Assembly: GCA_949741925.1 (NCBI GenBank)
Contig: CATJOY010000041.1
Span: forward strand, 1-64,000
DNA length: 64,000 nt
Direction: 5' to 3'
Source: an uncultured Desulfovibrionaceae bacterium
Lineage (GTDB): Bacteria; Desulfobacterota; Desulfovibrionia; Desulfovibrionales; Desulfovibrionaceae
Within the stretch, counting starts at the first letter, position 1; every line of letters starts with the position of its first letter. A program made the translations under genes and the position numbers. Of the stretch, positions 1-8,814 are shown one piece after another. A model generated the notes under the pieces. That model saw only the letters and a list, made by a program, of their open reading frames with translations. It searched no databases and had not been told where the DNA came from.

Positions 1-1617
1 ATGGTTGAGCAGCCAATCTTTTAAAAATTGTAGCAGTTCACTATCTGCCTTAGATTTACCGGAGGCCAGTCTTTTTTCGATGTCATCCACCTGACTGACA
101 AAATGCTGGTGAATTTTTACGTGTTTGTCCTTCTCCGGATAATCGCTGTGGCAGAAATACTGCTCCTCTGTACTAAAGTGCGTCGCCGCATAAGCCTTGA
201 GACAACCGACAAGATCCATGATGGTAGCCTGGTTGCCTTCCAGTGAAGCACGATGCAACGCATTGATATAAATGCACAGCATTTTGTGCTGGCTGTCGAT
301 AAGTTCGATGCCCGTGGGCAGATCCGGCGTCCATTCCACCAACCTCGGGACGTTTTCCGCTTCCAAGCTGCCACTTTGCAGCGCGATGGCCATACTGTGC
401 ATATCATCCATGGCCTCGGCAATACCGACGAGCCCCGCGGTAAAACTGTGCATCACCCTGATGCTCGATTCCATAACCGAATTAATGGCCTCAATGGCCG
501 TACGGGTTCTGTGACTGGAATCCCTCTGGGTATTTGCGGCTGCGCCGATGGTAACCAGCGCCGAAGCGGATTCATCCATGGCCCTGGTGATGGATTCCAT
601 CAACCCGTCCGCCTGCTCGGCGGAGGCCACGCTCTGTGCAATCTGCCTTTGCGATGCCTCCATATCACGGACACCGGCGGAAGCAGTGACCCGCATATCC
701 CCAACCAATTGCACGATCTCCTTGCTGGCTTGCATCGTATTTTGCGAAAGCTTTTGCACCTCTTCAGCCACAACGGCAAACCCCTTGCCGGCTTCCCCGG
801 CCCGGGCCGCCTCAATAGCCGCATTTAAAGCCAACAGGTTGGAGTGATCCGCCACCTCGCCAATGGCATCCATAACCTTGGCAATGTTTTCCAGTTGGCT
901 GTCAAGACTGGCCAGGTCATTTTGAAGATTCGAGGTCACTTCTTGAACGCCACGAACAGCCGAAGCCGCATCCCGCACCTCTTTTTGCCCGGCGTAGGCC
1001 AACTCTCGCGAGGATTCCGCATTGCCCGATGCAGAGGCCACCCCGCTAAAGACTTCGTCAACACTCTGCGCCGCAGCAGCCACAGCATCGGTTGTTTGGA
1101 GGAGACCGTATTTCTGCACTTCCACGCCGTTGTTCACATCCGCCACCATCTGGGCCATGGAGCGCCACTCTTTGGAAATATTATCTGAAGCCTGAATACA
1201 CATGACGGCCAGGCCGCGCAGCCGATCCGTCATAGTGGTCTTGTACCCTTCAAACTCCTGCTCCATCTGTTCATGTTTCTGTATCGTTTCCTCCAGCCGT
1301 TCCGCATGCTCTTCCGCCTCGCAAACCTTTCCCTTCAATGCCTCCAACTGCGTCCGCACGGAATTAAGAACCGACGAAGCCCAGGCATCGATCATACCGG
1401 CAGAATCAGGGGCCGGCGCTCCTGCTCCCGCTGCAACAAGCGCCCGCAATGTCTCCAGGCGACGCTTCTGCCGCCCGGCCAACCATAGAGCAAGGCCTAC
1501 ACCAAAAGCAAAGCCCATAACGAGCAGCCCCCAGCGTAGCAGTGTTTCAGGAACAGCAAATAATTCGACGAGCAGAGTCCAAAAGCCAAAAAAAACTACG
1601 GGGCATATAAACATCAT
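1..1617 (-). CDS. methyl-accepting chemotaxis protein with C-terminal hemerythrin domain (partial, 3' end outside window)
   Basis: The frame is open from an ATG at 1617 to the window edge (539 codons visible), so the stop lies outside. Residues 5-22 and 26-47 are two hydrophobic segments with almost no periplasmic loop, so there is no extracytoplasmic sensor domain. A helical region follows, then the MCP signalling hairpin near residues 250-300 ([20 protein letters not shown], then [15 protein letters not shown]). From about residue 424 there is a bacteriohemerythrin domain: IELIDSQHK, a second His in [14 protein letters not shown], then [10 protein letters not shown]. It should sense O2 or redox state through its diiron site and signal to CheA/CheW. 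DcrH of Desulfovibrio has the same MCP-hemerythrin order but carries a periplasmic domain. A second ATG directly follows the first, and either could be used. Confidence 0.93.
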   Translation of the reverse strand, partial: MMFICPVVFFGFWTLLVELFAVPETLLRWGLLVMGFAFGVGLALWLAGRQKRRLETLRALVAAGAGAPAPDSAGMIDAWASSVLNSVRTQLEALKGKVCEAEEHAERLEETIQKHEQMEQEFEGYKTTMTDRLRGLAVMCIQASDNISKEWRSMAQMVADVNNGVEVQKYGLLQTTDAVAAAAQSVDEVFSGVASASGNAESSRELAYAGQKEVRDAASAVRGVQEVTSNLQNDLASLDSQLENIAKVMDAIGEVADHSNLLALNAAIEAARAGEAGKGFAVVAEEVQKLSQNTMQASKEIVQLVGDMRVTASAGVRDMEASQRQIAQSVASAEQADGLMESITRAMDESASALVTIGAAANTQRDSSHRTRTAIEAINSVMESSIRVMHSFTAGLVGIAEAMDDMHSMAIALQSGSLEAENVPRLVEWTPDLPTGIELIDSQHKMLCIYINALHRASLEGNQATIMDLVGCLKAYAATHFSTEEQYFCHSDYPEKDKHVKIHQHFVSQVDDIEKRLASGKSKADSELLQFLKDWLLNH

Positions 1618-1671
1618 TTCGCCTTTTTATTACGGGTGTGCCCGGAGATCCAGAATCTTTACGCATCCCTC

Positions 1672-1721
1672 AAAAGGCATATCCGCTCGCAAGGCCATAG
1701 CGTTGCTGGCGGTAGCCTTTT
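1672..1721 (-). other. nested stem-loop in chemoreceptor leader
   Basis: Read on the minus strand, a 7-bp outer stem AAAAGGC/GCCTTTT encloses CCGC/GCGG and then GCAA/TTGC, with small internal loops and a 10-nt apical loop. It lies 55 to 104 nt upstream of the chemoreceptor start and directly abuts the dyad at 1722-1755. It matches no riboswitch class I can recognise. An RNA regulatory role is inference. Confidence 0.5.
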
Positions 1722-1755
1722 ATCCACTTAATAGTAATTATTCCTATTAATGGAT
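1722..1755. promoter_or_regulatory. interrupted inverted repeat upstream of chemoreceptor
   Basis: The arms are ATCCACTTAATAG (1722-1734) and CTATTAATGGAT (1744-1755). They pair over 12 bp with one bulged base around a 9-nt AT-rich spacer. The repeat overlaps the proposed -10 element (1753-1758), so it could be a repressor operator or the first hairpin of the leader. Confidence 0.5.
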
Positions 1756-1782
1756 ATATCACGAAAAATAAAGGCACGTCAA
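1753..1782 (-). promoter_or_regulatory. candidate sigma-70 promoter for chemoreceptor
   Basis: Minus strand TTGACG (1777-1782), an 18-nt spacer, then TATATC (1753-1758). It would give a leader of about 130 nt. The -35 element sits in the loop of the upstream operon's terminator, which makes a tight terminator-promoter arrangement. Called by eye only. Confidence 0.35.
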
Positions 1783-1791
1783 GAGAGTGCC
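1761..1791 (-). terminator. intrinsic terminator of the GlpA-like/DUF1667 operon
   Basis: Minus strand: stem GGCAC/GTGCC (1787-1791 with 1773-1777) around a 9-nt loop, followed by a T-rich run TTTATTTTT. It starts 16 nt after the DUF1667 stop codon, as expected for the operon end. Confidence 0.7.
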
Positions 1792-1806
1792 ACAAAAGCC
1801 CAGGCC

Positions 1807-2187
1807 CTAGCGCGGTCCGTACTTTTCAGCCGCGAACACCTGGTGGGTAGCAATCAGGTCGCAGCCGAGCCTGAGCAGGTCAGGCAAAAGCACCTCGCCA
1901 AGAGAGACAGGAGCCACGACACGCAGCCTGCGAATGGCCTCCATGACCGCAAAAATTTGGTTCTTGGGAACCGGTGCTGAAAGGCGGACACTAACCAGGG
2001 GGCTCTCCCCTCCCTCCACCAGGACGGTACTTGTAATGGTGCGCCTGGGATCCCGCAGTTCTTGTGCCAGATATTCTCGGCCGCGCGGGCATGATGCGCC
2101 TTCCAAGGAAAGTATCTCCTGTCCGTCCGTTTCGCCCTCAAGCTCGCAGCCCTTGGGGCAGATGATGCAAACACAGGATGTTTTCAT
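1807..2187 (-). CDS. DUF1667 small cysteine-rich subunit of a glycerol-3-phosphate-dehydrogenase-like complex
   Basis: 126 residues. The N-terminus carries CVCIICPKGC and a further Cys in GASCPRG, the conserved cysteine pattern of DUF1667, suggesting an Fe-S or zinc site. The rest (TVLVEGGESPLVSVRLSAPV, then VPKNQIFAVM) fits the family. DUF1667 genes commonly follow two flavoprotein genes of the anaerobic GlpA/GlpB kind in fermenters and anaerobes, and that is the arrangement here. The start codon overlaps the stop of the upstream flavoprotein by 4 bp, so it is last in a coupled three-gene operon, followed by the terminator at 1761-1791. Its biochemical role is not established; an electron-transfer or assembly subunit is inference. 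Confidence 0.85.
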   Translation of the reverse strand: MKTSCVCIICPKGCELEGETDGQEILSLEGASCPRGREYLAQELRDPRRTITSTVLVEGGESPLVSVRLSAPVPKNQIFAVMEAIRRLRVVAPVSLGEVLLPDLLRLGCDLIATHQVFAAEKYGPR

Positions 2188-3425
2188 ACGGCCGTTACCT
2201 CTAACGGCGTTCTGCCGTTCACAATTTCAGCCTCCAACGGCAGGTGGATCATCTCTGCCGGGAGTGCTTTGGCAAAACGCCGGGAAAGCACCGTGCCGCC
2301 AGCCTGGCGCACGGTAATCAGACAAGGTTTCAGAGGCTCGCGTACACGGAGCGAAAGCGTCACCTCTCTGGTTCCGCTAATTGTATGCGGTAAAACATAA
2401 CTGACTCCGGAACCGGCTTTCAAAGCTATAGGGCAGCTCTCCAGGCACCCGTTTTTCAGAAACACCGCCACCGATTCGGCCAAGGTTTCTGCTTCCAGGG
2501 AAACAAAATCCACAAGATCATGGACATGCAGCACGTTCCCGGCGCTGAAAATACCGGGCACGCTGGTCTGGTAATGCTCGTCCACTATAGCACCGCCGGT
2601 ACGCGGGTCCAGCTCGATTCCCGCGGTAAGGCTCAGTTCGTTTTCAGGAATCAGGCCTACGGAGAGGATCAGCGTATCACAGCGAAACTCCCGTTCCGAA
2701 CCGGGAACAGGATTGCGGTTGGCATCCACTTTTGCAGCAAGTATGCTTTCCAGACGGCCCGTGCCGCGGATATCCACCACCGTATGCTCAAGCAGCAACG
2801 GAATGCCGTAGTCATCCAGGCATTGCCTGATATTGCGCGGCAGGCCCCCGGCGTGGGGCTGAATCTCTAAAACCGCATGAACCCGTGCCCCCTCTAGGGT
2901 CAGCCGCCGGGCCATGATCAACCCGATATCCCCGGAACCAAGAATAACTGCATCCCGACCGATCATCAGGTTATGTATATTGATGTAGCTCTGAGCCACT
3001 CCGGCAGTCAACACGCCTGCCGGACGGGTTCCCGGCAGGCCTATAGCTCCTCGGGTCCGTTCCCGGCAACCCATAGCTAAAACCACCGCCCGGGCCCGCA
3101 GGCGCAGCCAGCCGTGGCGGCGAGATACGGCGATAACGGTTTTATCCGGGCACACCTTCAGAGCTGTCGTCTCTGTAAGGAGAGGAATATTCAGATCGAC
3201 CGCTTTCTCCAGAAAGCGCCAGGCATATTCCGGCCCGCTAAGGGATTCCTGAAAACGGGTCAGCCCGAAACCGTCGTGGATGCATTGACGCAGTATTCCG
3301 CCAGCCTGCCGTTCCCGCTCGATAACGACAATATCCCGCACACCGGCCTCGCGCAACCTGATGGCCGCGGCCAGCCCGGCAGGACCGCCGCCGATAATAA
3401 TGCAATCCTTTTCCATCAGATTCAT
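2184..3425 (-). CDS. FAD/NAD(P)-dependent oxidoreductase, second subunit of GlpA-like complex
   Basis: 413 residues. A dinucleotide-binding motif is at the N-terminus (CIIIGGGPAGLAAAIRLRE), a second near residue 160 (DAVILGSGDIGLIMARRL), and a C-terminal FAD motif (GIFSAGNVLHVHDLVDFVS). This is the two-Rossmann layout of pyridine-nucleotide-disulphide oxidoreductases. It most resembles the flavoprotein that sits between GlpA-like and DUF1667 genes. The redox-active CxxC of thioredoxin reductases is absent, so it probably passes electrons between the partner FAD dehydrogenase and NAD(P) or a carrier. It overlaps both neighbours by 4 bp (ATGA), indicating translational coupling and fixed stoichiometry. 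The substrate of the complex cannot be fixed from sequence alone. Confidence 0.85.
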   Translation of the reverse strand: MNLMEKDCIIIGGGPAGLAAAIRLREAGVRDIVVIERERQAGGILRQCIHDGFGLTRFQESLSGPEYAWRFLEKAVDLNIPLLTETTALKVCPDKTVIAVSRRHGWLRLRARAVVLAMGCRERTRGAIGLPGTRPAGVLTAGVAQSYINIHNLMIGRDAVILGSGDIGLIMARRLTLEGARVHAVLEIQPHAGGLPRNIRQCLDDYGIPLLLEHTVVDIRGTGRLESILAAKVDANRNPVPGSEREFRCDTLILSVGLIPENELSLTAGIELDPRTGGAIVDEHYQTSVPGIFSAGNVLHVHDLVDFVSLEAETLAESVAVFLKNGCLESCPIALKAGSGVSYVLPHTISGTREVTLSLRVREPLKPCLITVRQAGGTVLSRRFAKALPAEMIHLPLEAEIVNGRTPLEVTAV

Positions 3426-4873
3426 GGACGCACCCTCCCTGTAAACAGGGTGGAACCGGGTTTTCCCAACAGCACCTCAGTCGGCGCTTTGCCGCATTCC
3501 TCCATAATCATCTCGGTAATCCTGGTCTGGCAGTAGCCACCCTGGCAGCGTCCCATCATAGCCCGAGTCCGGTTCTTCACCCCGTTTACGGTGGCAACTT
3601 CGAGCGGATTCCGAATAGCCGCCAGAATCTCCGCTCGGGTGACGCACTCGCAACGGCAGATGATTTCCCCATAATCGGGATTTTCTTCAATCAGCCGCCT
3701 CCGGGTCGTTTCATCCTGATCGGCAAAACGAAGAATACCCTTGCGGAGCGGAGTAAATAACGGATTTTTCTCCAGCGGCTCTCGGGTCGCCAGCAACCGG
3801 ACAGCCATACGGGCCACGGCCAGAGCGCTGGTCAAGCCCGGGGATTCAATGCCGACCAGGTTGACGATGCCCGGGGCATCGTCCCTGGTTTCAATGAGAA
3901 AGTCCAGGGGGCGGCGCGTGGCCGGGTCCATCCGCTTAGGCCGGATGCCGGCGAAGTTTCTGATAAAATATTCCGGCTTCATCCGGGAAAACATTTTCCC
4001 CCCGTCTTCAATCAATTCAGCGAGAGAAGCCCGGGTTACCGTGTAGTCCGTCAGGTCATCGGTCCAAAGACTATTAGGGCCAACCAGCATGTTGCCGTCG
4101 ATGGTCGGGGTGGCATGGGTCGGAAAACCGCCGTCAGGCCGCGGGGGAGGGTAAATAGGGATGTTTACCCCCTCTCCGGCCCGCTTATCCAGAACGAAAT
4201 ACTCGCCCTTGAACCCGCCGATGGTGTGCCCGGGCAGGCCAAGCATGGCCGAAACCCGGCCGGAATGCAGACCGGCGCAGTTGATCACCCAACGTGCCAG
4301 AAAATCCCCCCGCGTGGTAACCACCCGGCGGACGCGCCCTTCATGACGCGAATCCAAAACTTCATGTTCCAAAAAATACTCCGCCCCGTTGGCATGGGCA
4401 TTTTCAGCCAGGGCAATGGTGTAGAGAAAGGGGTTAAGGATGCCGCTGCTCGGCGAATACATGGCGAAATTGCCGCCCGCGGCGGGTTCGATTGCATCCA
4501 TGCGTTTACGGTCGATCATCTCCAGGCCAGGAACGCCGTTTTGCTCCCCTATGGCCTTATAATGCAACAATCGCGCCCGGTCTTCTTCCGTGAACCCCAC
4601 AACCAGCTTGCCGGTACGTCGGAAAGGAACATCCAGTTCCCGGGCAACGCGGTCGAATTCGGCGTTGGCTTCCACGCAAAGCTTTGCCCGAAGCGAACCG
4701 GGCGCGTAGCTGAATCCCGCGTGCAGCATACCGGTATTTCTGCCGCTCGCCCCGGTTCCCACATCCGGCTCTTTCTCAAGCAGCCCCAAGCGCAACTTGT
4801 AGCGCATCAGCTCCCTGGCCACGGCGTTGCCGATAACGCCGCCGCCGATAATCAACACATCAAAACACTCCAT
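3422..4873 (-). CDS. GlpA-like FAD-dependent glycerol-3-phosphate dehydrogenase with BFD [2Fe-2S] domain
   Basis: 483 residues. The N-terminal FAD motif is DVLIIGGGVIGNAVAREL. The DAO fold runs to about residue 370 and includes WVINCAGLHS and GIESPGLTSALAVA. The C-terminus is a BFD-type [2Fe-2S] domain with CRCECV, then GRCQGGYC (four Cys). This DAO plus BFD fusion is the architecture of anaerobic G3P dehydrogenase GlpA and relatives. With the second flavoprotein and DUF1667 it should oxidise glycerol-3-phosphate (or a related 2-hydroxyacid) and feed electrons to the membrane or to NAD. It is first in the operon; the start has GGAG 8 nt upstream (about 4882-4885). No glpK or glpF is in the window, so the substrate assignment rests on family likeness. 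Confidence 0.83.
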   Translation of the reverse strand: MECFDVLIIGGGVIGNAVARELMRYKLRLGLLEKEPDVGTGASGRNTGMLHAGFSYAPGSLRAKLCVEANAEFDRVARELDVPFRRTGKLVVGFTEEDRARLLHYKAIGEQNGVPGLEMIDRKRMDAIEPAAGGNFAMYSPSSGILNPFLYTIALAENAHANGAEYFLEHEVLDSRHEGRVRRVVTTRGDFLARWVINCAGLHSGRVSAMLGLPGHTIGGFKGEYFVLDKRAGEGVNIPIYPPPRPDGGFPTHATPTIDGNMLVGPNSLWTDDLTDYTVTRASLAELIEDGGKMFSRMKPEYFIRNFAGIRPKRMDPATRRPLDFLIETRDDAPGIVNLVGIESPGLTSALAVARMAVRLLATREPLEKNPLFTPLRKGILRFADQDETTRRRLIEENPDYGEIICRCECVTRAEILAAIRNPLEVATVNGVKNRTRAMMGRCQGGYCQTRITEMIMEECGKAPTEVLLGKPGSTLFTGRVRP

Positions 4874-5401
4874 GCGCCAGTCTCCGGTTTGGAGGAGTAA
4901 TCAAAGCGAATTTCCGAACAAATTTTAAAGAAGCCCCTACCCTGGCAAGGCGGGCCCCCACCCTCTACGAACGACCTTGCCGGCCAAGGCCTCGGCTGCA
5001 GACCAACAGAAAAAACGCCCCGAACAAACGTCCAGGGAGCATGGATAACCAGAACCGTAAACGCAGTTGCTGTCAACCACTATGAGCGCAGGACCGCGGT
5101 CCGGCGTGAAAATTTTGGGCTGCGCCCTCTCCGGTAACCATATAATCTCCCTAGGCCCTAATACAACGGCAGCGGTATCTGCAGAACCGCCGCATGGCGG
5201 CGGAGAGTCCTGGCGGAATCCAGAGGGCGTTATCCCCCCTACCGGCCGGGTCCGGGGCAATGCTTCACATCCTGCGATGCCCCATGCTAAGGGGCCTGCT
5301 CCCAAAAGGACCTCCCCCCCACTATGCCGCAGCCCTCTTTTTTCCGTCTTCCTTTCCGGAAAAAATCGTTTTTACACAAAAAAATTCCTTTTGAAACAGC
5401 C
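4874..5401. other. long non-coding divergent spacer
   Basis: About 530 bp between the GlpA-like operon (minus) and the two-component operon (plus). I found no supported gene. It contains a perfect 12-bp palindrome GGACCGCGGTCC (5091-5102), a short hairpin CCGCC/GGCGG near 5189-5202, and a poly-A/T-rich stretch at 5350-5395. Short open frames here have no ribosome binding sites or recognisable domains. Confidence 0.55.
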
Positions 5402-5418
5402 CCTAAGCTTTTCTTAAG
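5402..5418 (+). promoter_or_regulatory. PmrA/QseB-like box upstream of the two-component operon
   Basis: CCTAAG (5402-5407), five-nucleotide spacer, CTTAAG (5413-5418). This fits the direct-repeat YTTAAK-N5-YTTAAK box of PmrA/QseB-type regulators, with one mismatch in the first half. It lies 157 bp upstream of a QseB/PmrA-like regulator, suggesting autoregulation. A TTGAAA (5391-5396) sits just upstream. Not verified beyond pattern match. Confidence 0.45.
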
Positions 5419-5574
5419 CCTGCCATGATCAGATGACTAAAAAGACATTCTACGCGGGAAATCGCTGAGACGCAGCCGTTCCACCAGCCCGAAGGGGGTT
5501 TATCGTCTGGTTGCTCCTCTGCTATTCTGGCGTGCACATATTCAGAAAAGCGGCAAACCTCCAAGGAGGTATAT

Positions 5575-6237
5575 ATGCGTATTTTATTAATTGAAGATGA
5601 TCTCATGATCGGCGACGGCATCCAGGTCGGCCTGGGGCGGCAGGGATTTGCCGTGGATTGGTTCAAGGAGGGCACTTTGGGCCTGGAAGCCGTGGCATCG
5701 GCTGCCTATGACGCCGCAGTGCTGGATCTCACCCTGCCCGGGTTGGATGGTCTGAACATTCTCCAGCGTTGGCGCAAGAGCGGCCACGATCTCCCTGTGC
5801 TGGTGCTCACCGCACGAGGCGGCCTGGAACAGCGCGTTGAGGGGCTGAACCTCGGCGCTGACGATTACCTCGGCAAACCCTTTGCCCTAGAGGAACTGAC
5901 CGCACGCCTGCGAGCCCTGATCCGGCGCAGACACGGCAGAACCTCCGCTCTGCTTGAACACGGCAGCATCTGCCTGAATTCAGATAAACGCAGCGTCAGC
6001 CTGAACGGTCAGGATATCCCCATGAGTCCCCGGGAAATCGCCTTGGTGGAACTCTTTCTGCTGCACCGAAACAGCGTTCTCTCTAAAAGCGCCATTGAAG
6101 AAAAACTGTACACCTGGGGAGAAGACATCAGCAGCAACGCCGTGGAGGTGCATGTGCACCATATCCGTCGTAAACTCGGCAACGCATTCATCAAAACAGT
6201 ACACGGAGCAGGATACACCTTAGGAGAGGCCCCATGA
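5575..6237 (+). CDS. OmpR-family response regulator (QseB/PmrA-like)
   Basis: 220 residues. The receiver domain (1-115) has the acidic pocket IEDD (residues 6-9), phospho-acceptor Asp51 in VLDLTLPG, Thr in VLTARG and Lys in DDYLGKPF. A winged-helix Trans_reg_C domain follows ([20 protein letters not shown] to [10 protein letters not shown]), the standard OmpR architecture and length. The start has a strong site AAGGAGG 6 nt upstream. The stop overlaps the next gene's start by 4 bp, so it is coupled to its kinase. The closest known types are QseB, PmrA and TctD, usually responding to metals, cationic peptides or organic acids. The signal here is unknown. A PmrA-like box upstream suggests autoregulation. 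Confidence 0.95.
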   Translation: MRILLIEDDLMIGDGIQVGLGRQGFAVDWFKEGTLGLEAVASAAYDAAVLDLTLPGLDGLNILQRWRKSGHDLPVLVLTARGGLEQRVEGLNLGADDYLGKPFALEELTARLRALIRRRHGRTSALLEHGSICLNSDKRSVSLNGQDIPMSPREIALVELFLLHRNSVLSKSAIEEKLYTWGEDISSNAVEVHVHHIRRKLGNAFIKTVHGAGYTLGEAP

Positions 6238-7676
6238 AACGCTGGAGTCTTAAACGACGTCTGATTCTGTATTTCAGCTTGCTGCTGATCACAGTCTGGC
6301 TGGCTTCCGCCCTCCTTTCCTGGATCGAGGGGCGCAAGTTCATGAATGAATTTTTTGATACCCAGCAAATGCTCTTTGCTAAGCGGCTGGCTTCGGCCAA
6401 CCTAACCAGCCTGACCCGCCGCCTGCCTGAAAGCAAAGATATGCTCCGGGGAACCCCAAAACATCAACGCGGCGAAGAGGAGGATGACGCCCTGGGCTTC
6501 GCTGTTTTTGACAGCCACGGAACTCTGGTGCTCAGTGATGGTGAAAACGGCGATGATTTCATCTTTACTTCCGATTCCCGGGGCTTTGTAAACGGCCCTA
6601 TTGATGATTCCGACGACGAATGGCGTATTGTCTGGGTTCCCTCCCTTGACGGCAAGTATCTGGTCGCCGTGGGGCAAGAACTGGATTTCCGCCGGGATAT
6701 AGTCTTTGAGATGACCTTCCAGCAGTTGGCCCCTTGGCTCTACTCCCTGCCCCTGTTGCTCCCGGGTATGCTTTGGTTGGTTAGCCGGGCCCTGGCTCCG
6801 TTGCGGCAGGTGCAACAGGATCTTGAAGCAAGGCGTCCCGGGGATACCACCACCATTGAAGCCCTTCAAGCGCCCGATGAAGTGCGCCCCTTGATTAACG
6901 CTCTGAACAGCCTGTTCGGGCGCATGGCCTCGCTCTTGGCCCGGGAACGAGCCTTTATTTCCGATGCCGCGCATGAGCTGCGCACCCCCCTCTCGGCCTT
7001 ACGGGTCCAAGCCGAGGTAGCCGCCATGGCCGATGATGAACCGGCTGTCCAAAAAAAGGCCTTAACCTCCCTTATCGGCGGTATCGACCGCAGCAACCGT
7101 CTGGTAGAACAATTGCTGACCCTCTCCCGTCTGGAAGCCATACAGGCTGGAGGAACTGTAAAAACCACTCCCGGCCTGGAAACCGCCGCCCTGGATTGGC
7201 CCGCCTTAATCGCTGACGCCCTGACCGAATACCGCCCCGCCATGGAGAAAAAAAACCTCCGGGTGAATGTGGCCCTTGAGCCCTCGCTGCCCGCGCGGCA
7301 GGGATACCCGGGCTTGGTGGCGGTGCTCTTGCGCAATCTTGTAAATAACGCCGTCAGCTATACGGAGCCGGAAGGCTGGATCACCATTCGTTCCGAAAGG
7401 GATAAGCACGGGCTTTGCAGCCTGGTGATCGCCAACAGCGGCCCCGGGGTAAGCCCTGACCTTCTCCCGCGCCTCACCGAGCGCTTTTTCAGGCCTCCCG
7501 GGCAGGAACAACCCGGCAGCGGGCTGGGGCTTGCCATCGCCGGACGGGTAGCCGAACTGCACGCTATGCGGCTGACTATTACCAGCAAAAACGGCGGGGA
7601 AAATCAGCCGGGCAAGGATGAGGGGAAAAATGACGGAAATGACGCGGGCTTTAGCGTCGGCCTGACGCCGTTGTAA
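6234..7676 (+). CDS. sensor histidine kinase (QseC/PmrB-like)
   Basis: 480 residues. Transmembrane segment 1 is at 10-29, followed by a periplasmic domain of about 130 residues rich in Asp/Glu (for example [10 protein letters not shown] and DDSDDEW). Transmembrane segment 2 is near 165-185, then a HAMP-like linker. The H-box is [17 protein letters not shown] with phospho-accepting His247. The N-box is [17 protein letters not shown] and the G2 box is [16 protein letters not shown]. The G1 motif reads NSGPG with Asn in place of Asp, a variant seen in other active kinases. An acidic periplasmic patch is typical of kinases sensing divalent or trivalent cations, so metal sensing is plausible but inferred. 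It is co-translated with the upstream regulator. Confidence 0.93.
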   Translation: MKRWSLKRRLILYFSLLLITVWLASALLSWIEGRKFMNEFFDTQQMLFAKRLASANLTSLTRRLPESKDMLRGTPKHQRGEEEDDALGFAVFDSHGTLVLSDGENGDDFIFTSDSRGFVNGPIDDSDDEWRIVWVPSLDGKYLVAVGQELDFRRDIVFEMTFQQLAPWLYSLPLLLPGMLWLVSRALAPLRQVQQDLEARRPGDTTTIEALQAPDEVRPLINALNSLFGRMASLLARERAFISDAAHELRTPLSALRVQAEVAAMADDEPAVQKKALTSLIGGIDRSNRLVEQLLTLSRLEAIQAGGTVKTTPGLETAALDWPALIADALTEYRPAMEKKNLRVNVALEPSLPARQGYPGLVAVLLRNLVNNAVSYTEPEGWITIRSERDKHGLCSLVIANSGPGVSPDLLPRLTERFFRPPGQEQPGSGLGLAIAGRVAELHAMRLTITSKNGGENQPGKDEGKNDGNDAGFSVGLTPL

Positions 7677-7939
7677 TCTCTTGGGGTATGCTTGCCGTCA
7701 CCATATTCTTGCATATGCCTCCAGTAACCGGGGCGTTGCGAAGTAATCCTCCCAACGCCCGCAAGAATAGTGGAGCGGCAACTTTTACGTTCCCCAGGAG
7801 GTAACGGCAAAACACGGGCTGATGCGGCACATCCTGTACCTTGCCCTTTCGGGGCGTAGTCCTCTCCCTTCTATCCCAGTTGTTCTGCCCGCAAAAACAG
7901 CGCCTAGGGGATCGGGAGGTGCTTTGTGCCGCCGGAGCG

Positions 7940-7953
7940 TTTCACGCGTGAAA
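7940..7953. repeat. perfect 14-bp palindrome after metQ
   Basis: TTTCACGCGTGAAA lies 4 bp beyond the metQ stop codon. It could be the stem of a factor-assisted terminator, but there is no T-run directly after it on either strand. The rest of the spacer (7677-7957) shows nothing else. Confidence 0.5.
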
Positions 7954-7957
7954 GAGA

Positions 7958-8740
7958 CTAAAAAGCAGGCACAATGCCGCGGGGGATCAGGTCCTTTTCA
8001 ATAAAGGCCTTGACCTCCGGCGATTGGACAGCCCTGATCAGGGCCTTGACGGCCGGGCTATCCGCATCGCTTCCGCGGACCACAACGACATTGGCATACG
8101 GGGAGTCGGCCCCTTCGATGATGACGGCATCGCGTGAGGGCACCAGACCCGCCTCGGCTGCAAAATTGGTGTTAATAACGGCGGCGCGCACATCGCCCAA
8201 GGTCCGGGGGAGTTGTGCTGCTTCCAGCTCAATGAACTCAAGTGCCCGGGGGTTCTCCGTGATATCCAAAACGGTCACCAGTTCGCCGGGTTTGACGCTG
8301 ATCAGCTTGTGGGCTTCCAGCAGGCGCAGGGCACGGGCTTCGTTGGTGGGATCGTTGGGCAGGGCGATACGATCACCCTTTTTCAGCTCGTCCAGCGATT
8401 TGACCTTCCGGGAATACAGCCCCAGCGGCTCGATATGAACTTTAGCCACCCAAGCCAGATTCAGCTTTTTCTCGGCGTTCATATTTTCAAGATAGGGAAT
8501 GTGCTGGAAAAAGTTGGCGTCCAGATGGCCGCCGGCCAGGGCTAAGTTAGGCTGGACATAGTCGTTGAACTCCTTGAGTTCCAACGCGTAGCCCTCCTTA
8601 GCCAGCACAGGCTCGGCCGCCTTCATGATATCCGCATGAGGGAAAGGAGTAACCCCCACGGTAAGAGTTTTCTTTTCTGCGGCCAGGGCGGAAGCACACA
8701 AGCCGAACACCAGGAAACAGACGGTCAACAGGCGTTTCAT
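7958..8740 (-). CDS. metQ: methionine ABC transporter substrate-binding protein MetQ
   Basis: 260 residues. Signal peptide at 1-20 (MKRLLTVCFLVFGLCASALA, then AEKK). The cleavage site looks like signal peptidase I (ALA-A); a Cys at residue 15 is not in a good lipobox, so it may be periplasmic rather than a lipoprotein. The mature protein is of the NlpA/MetQ family: LTVGVTPFPHADIMKAAEP, YVQPNLALAGGHLDANFFQH, then GDRIALPNDPTNEARALRLL. It captures methionine (possibly also D-Met or small Met peptides) for MetNI. It is last in the metNIQ operon, separated from metI by 74 bp containing a stem-loop. Confidence 0.95.
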   Translation of the reverse strand: MKRLLTVCFLVFGLCASALAAEKKTLTVGVTPFPHADIMKAAEPVLAKEGYALELKEFNDYVQPNLALAGGHLDANFFQHIPYLENMNAEKKLNLAWVAKVHIEPLGLYSRKVKSLDELKKGDRIALPNDPTNEARALRLLEAHKLISVKPGELVTVLDITENPRALEFIELEAAQLPRTLGDVRAAVINTNFAAEAGLVPSRDAVIIEGADSPYANVVVVRGSDADSPAVKALIRAVQSPEVKAFIEKDLIPRGIVPAF

Positions 8741-8770
8741 GACGATACCTCGTATCCTTTAATTGTTATT

Positions 8771-8785
8771 CGCTCCTGCGGAGCG
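8771..8785. other. intercistronic stem-loop between metI and metQ
   Basis: CGCTCC TGC GGAGCG: a 6-bp perfect stem with a 3-nt loop in the metI-metQ gap. Without a T-run it is more likely a processing or stability element allowing higher metQ expression than a terminator. Function inferred. Confidence 0.5.
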
Positions 8786-8814
8786 TATTACACCGGGGAT
8801 TCCCGGCCTCCCCC

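Noticed and set aside
1660-1720. Plus-strand sequence resembling a c-di-GMP-I (GEMM) riboswitch core (CGCAAGGCCATAG, later GGTAGCC)
   Set aside because: The P2 stem with its GAAA tetraloop is missing, conserved GGCAAACC is absent, and no plus-strand gene follows. The pairing is better explained by the minus-strand nested hairpin.
6234-7676. Loss of the G1-box Asp (NSGPG) as a sign of a dead kinase
   Set aside because: Asn at this place occurs in other active histidine kinases; H, N and G2 boxes are intact.
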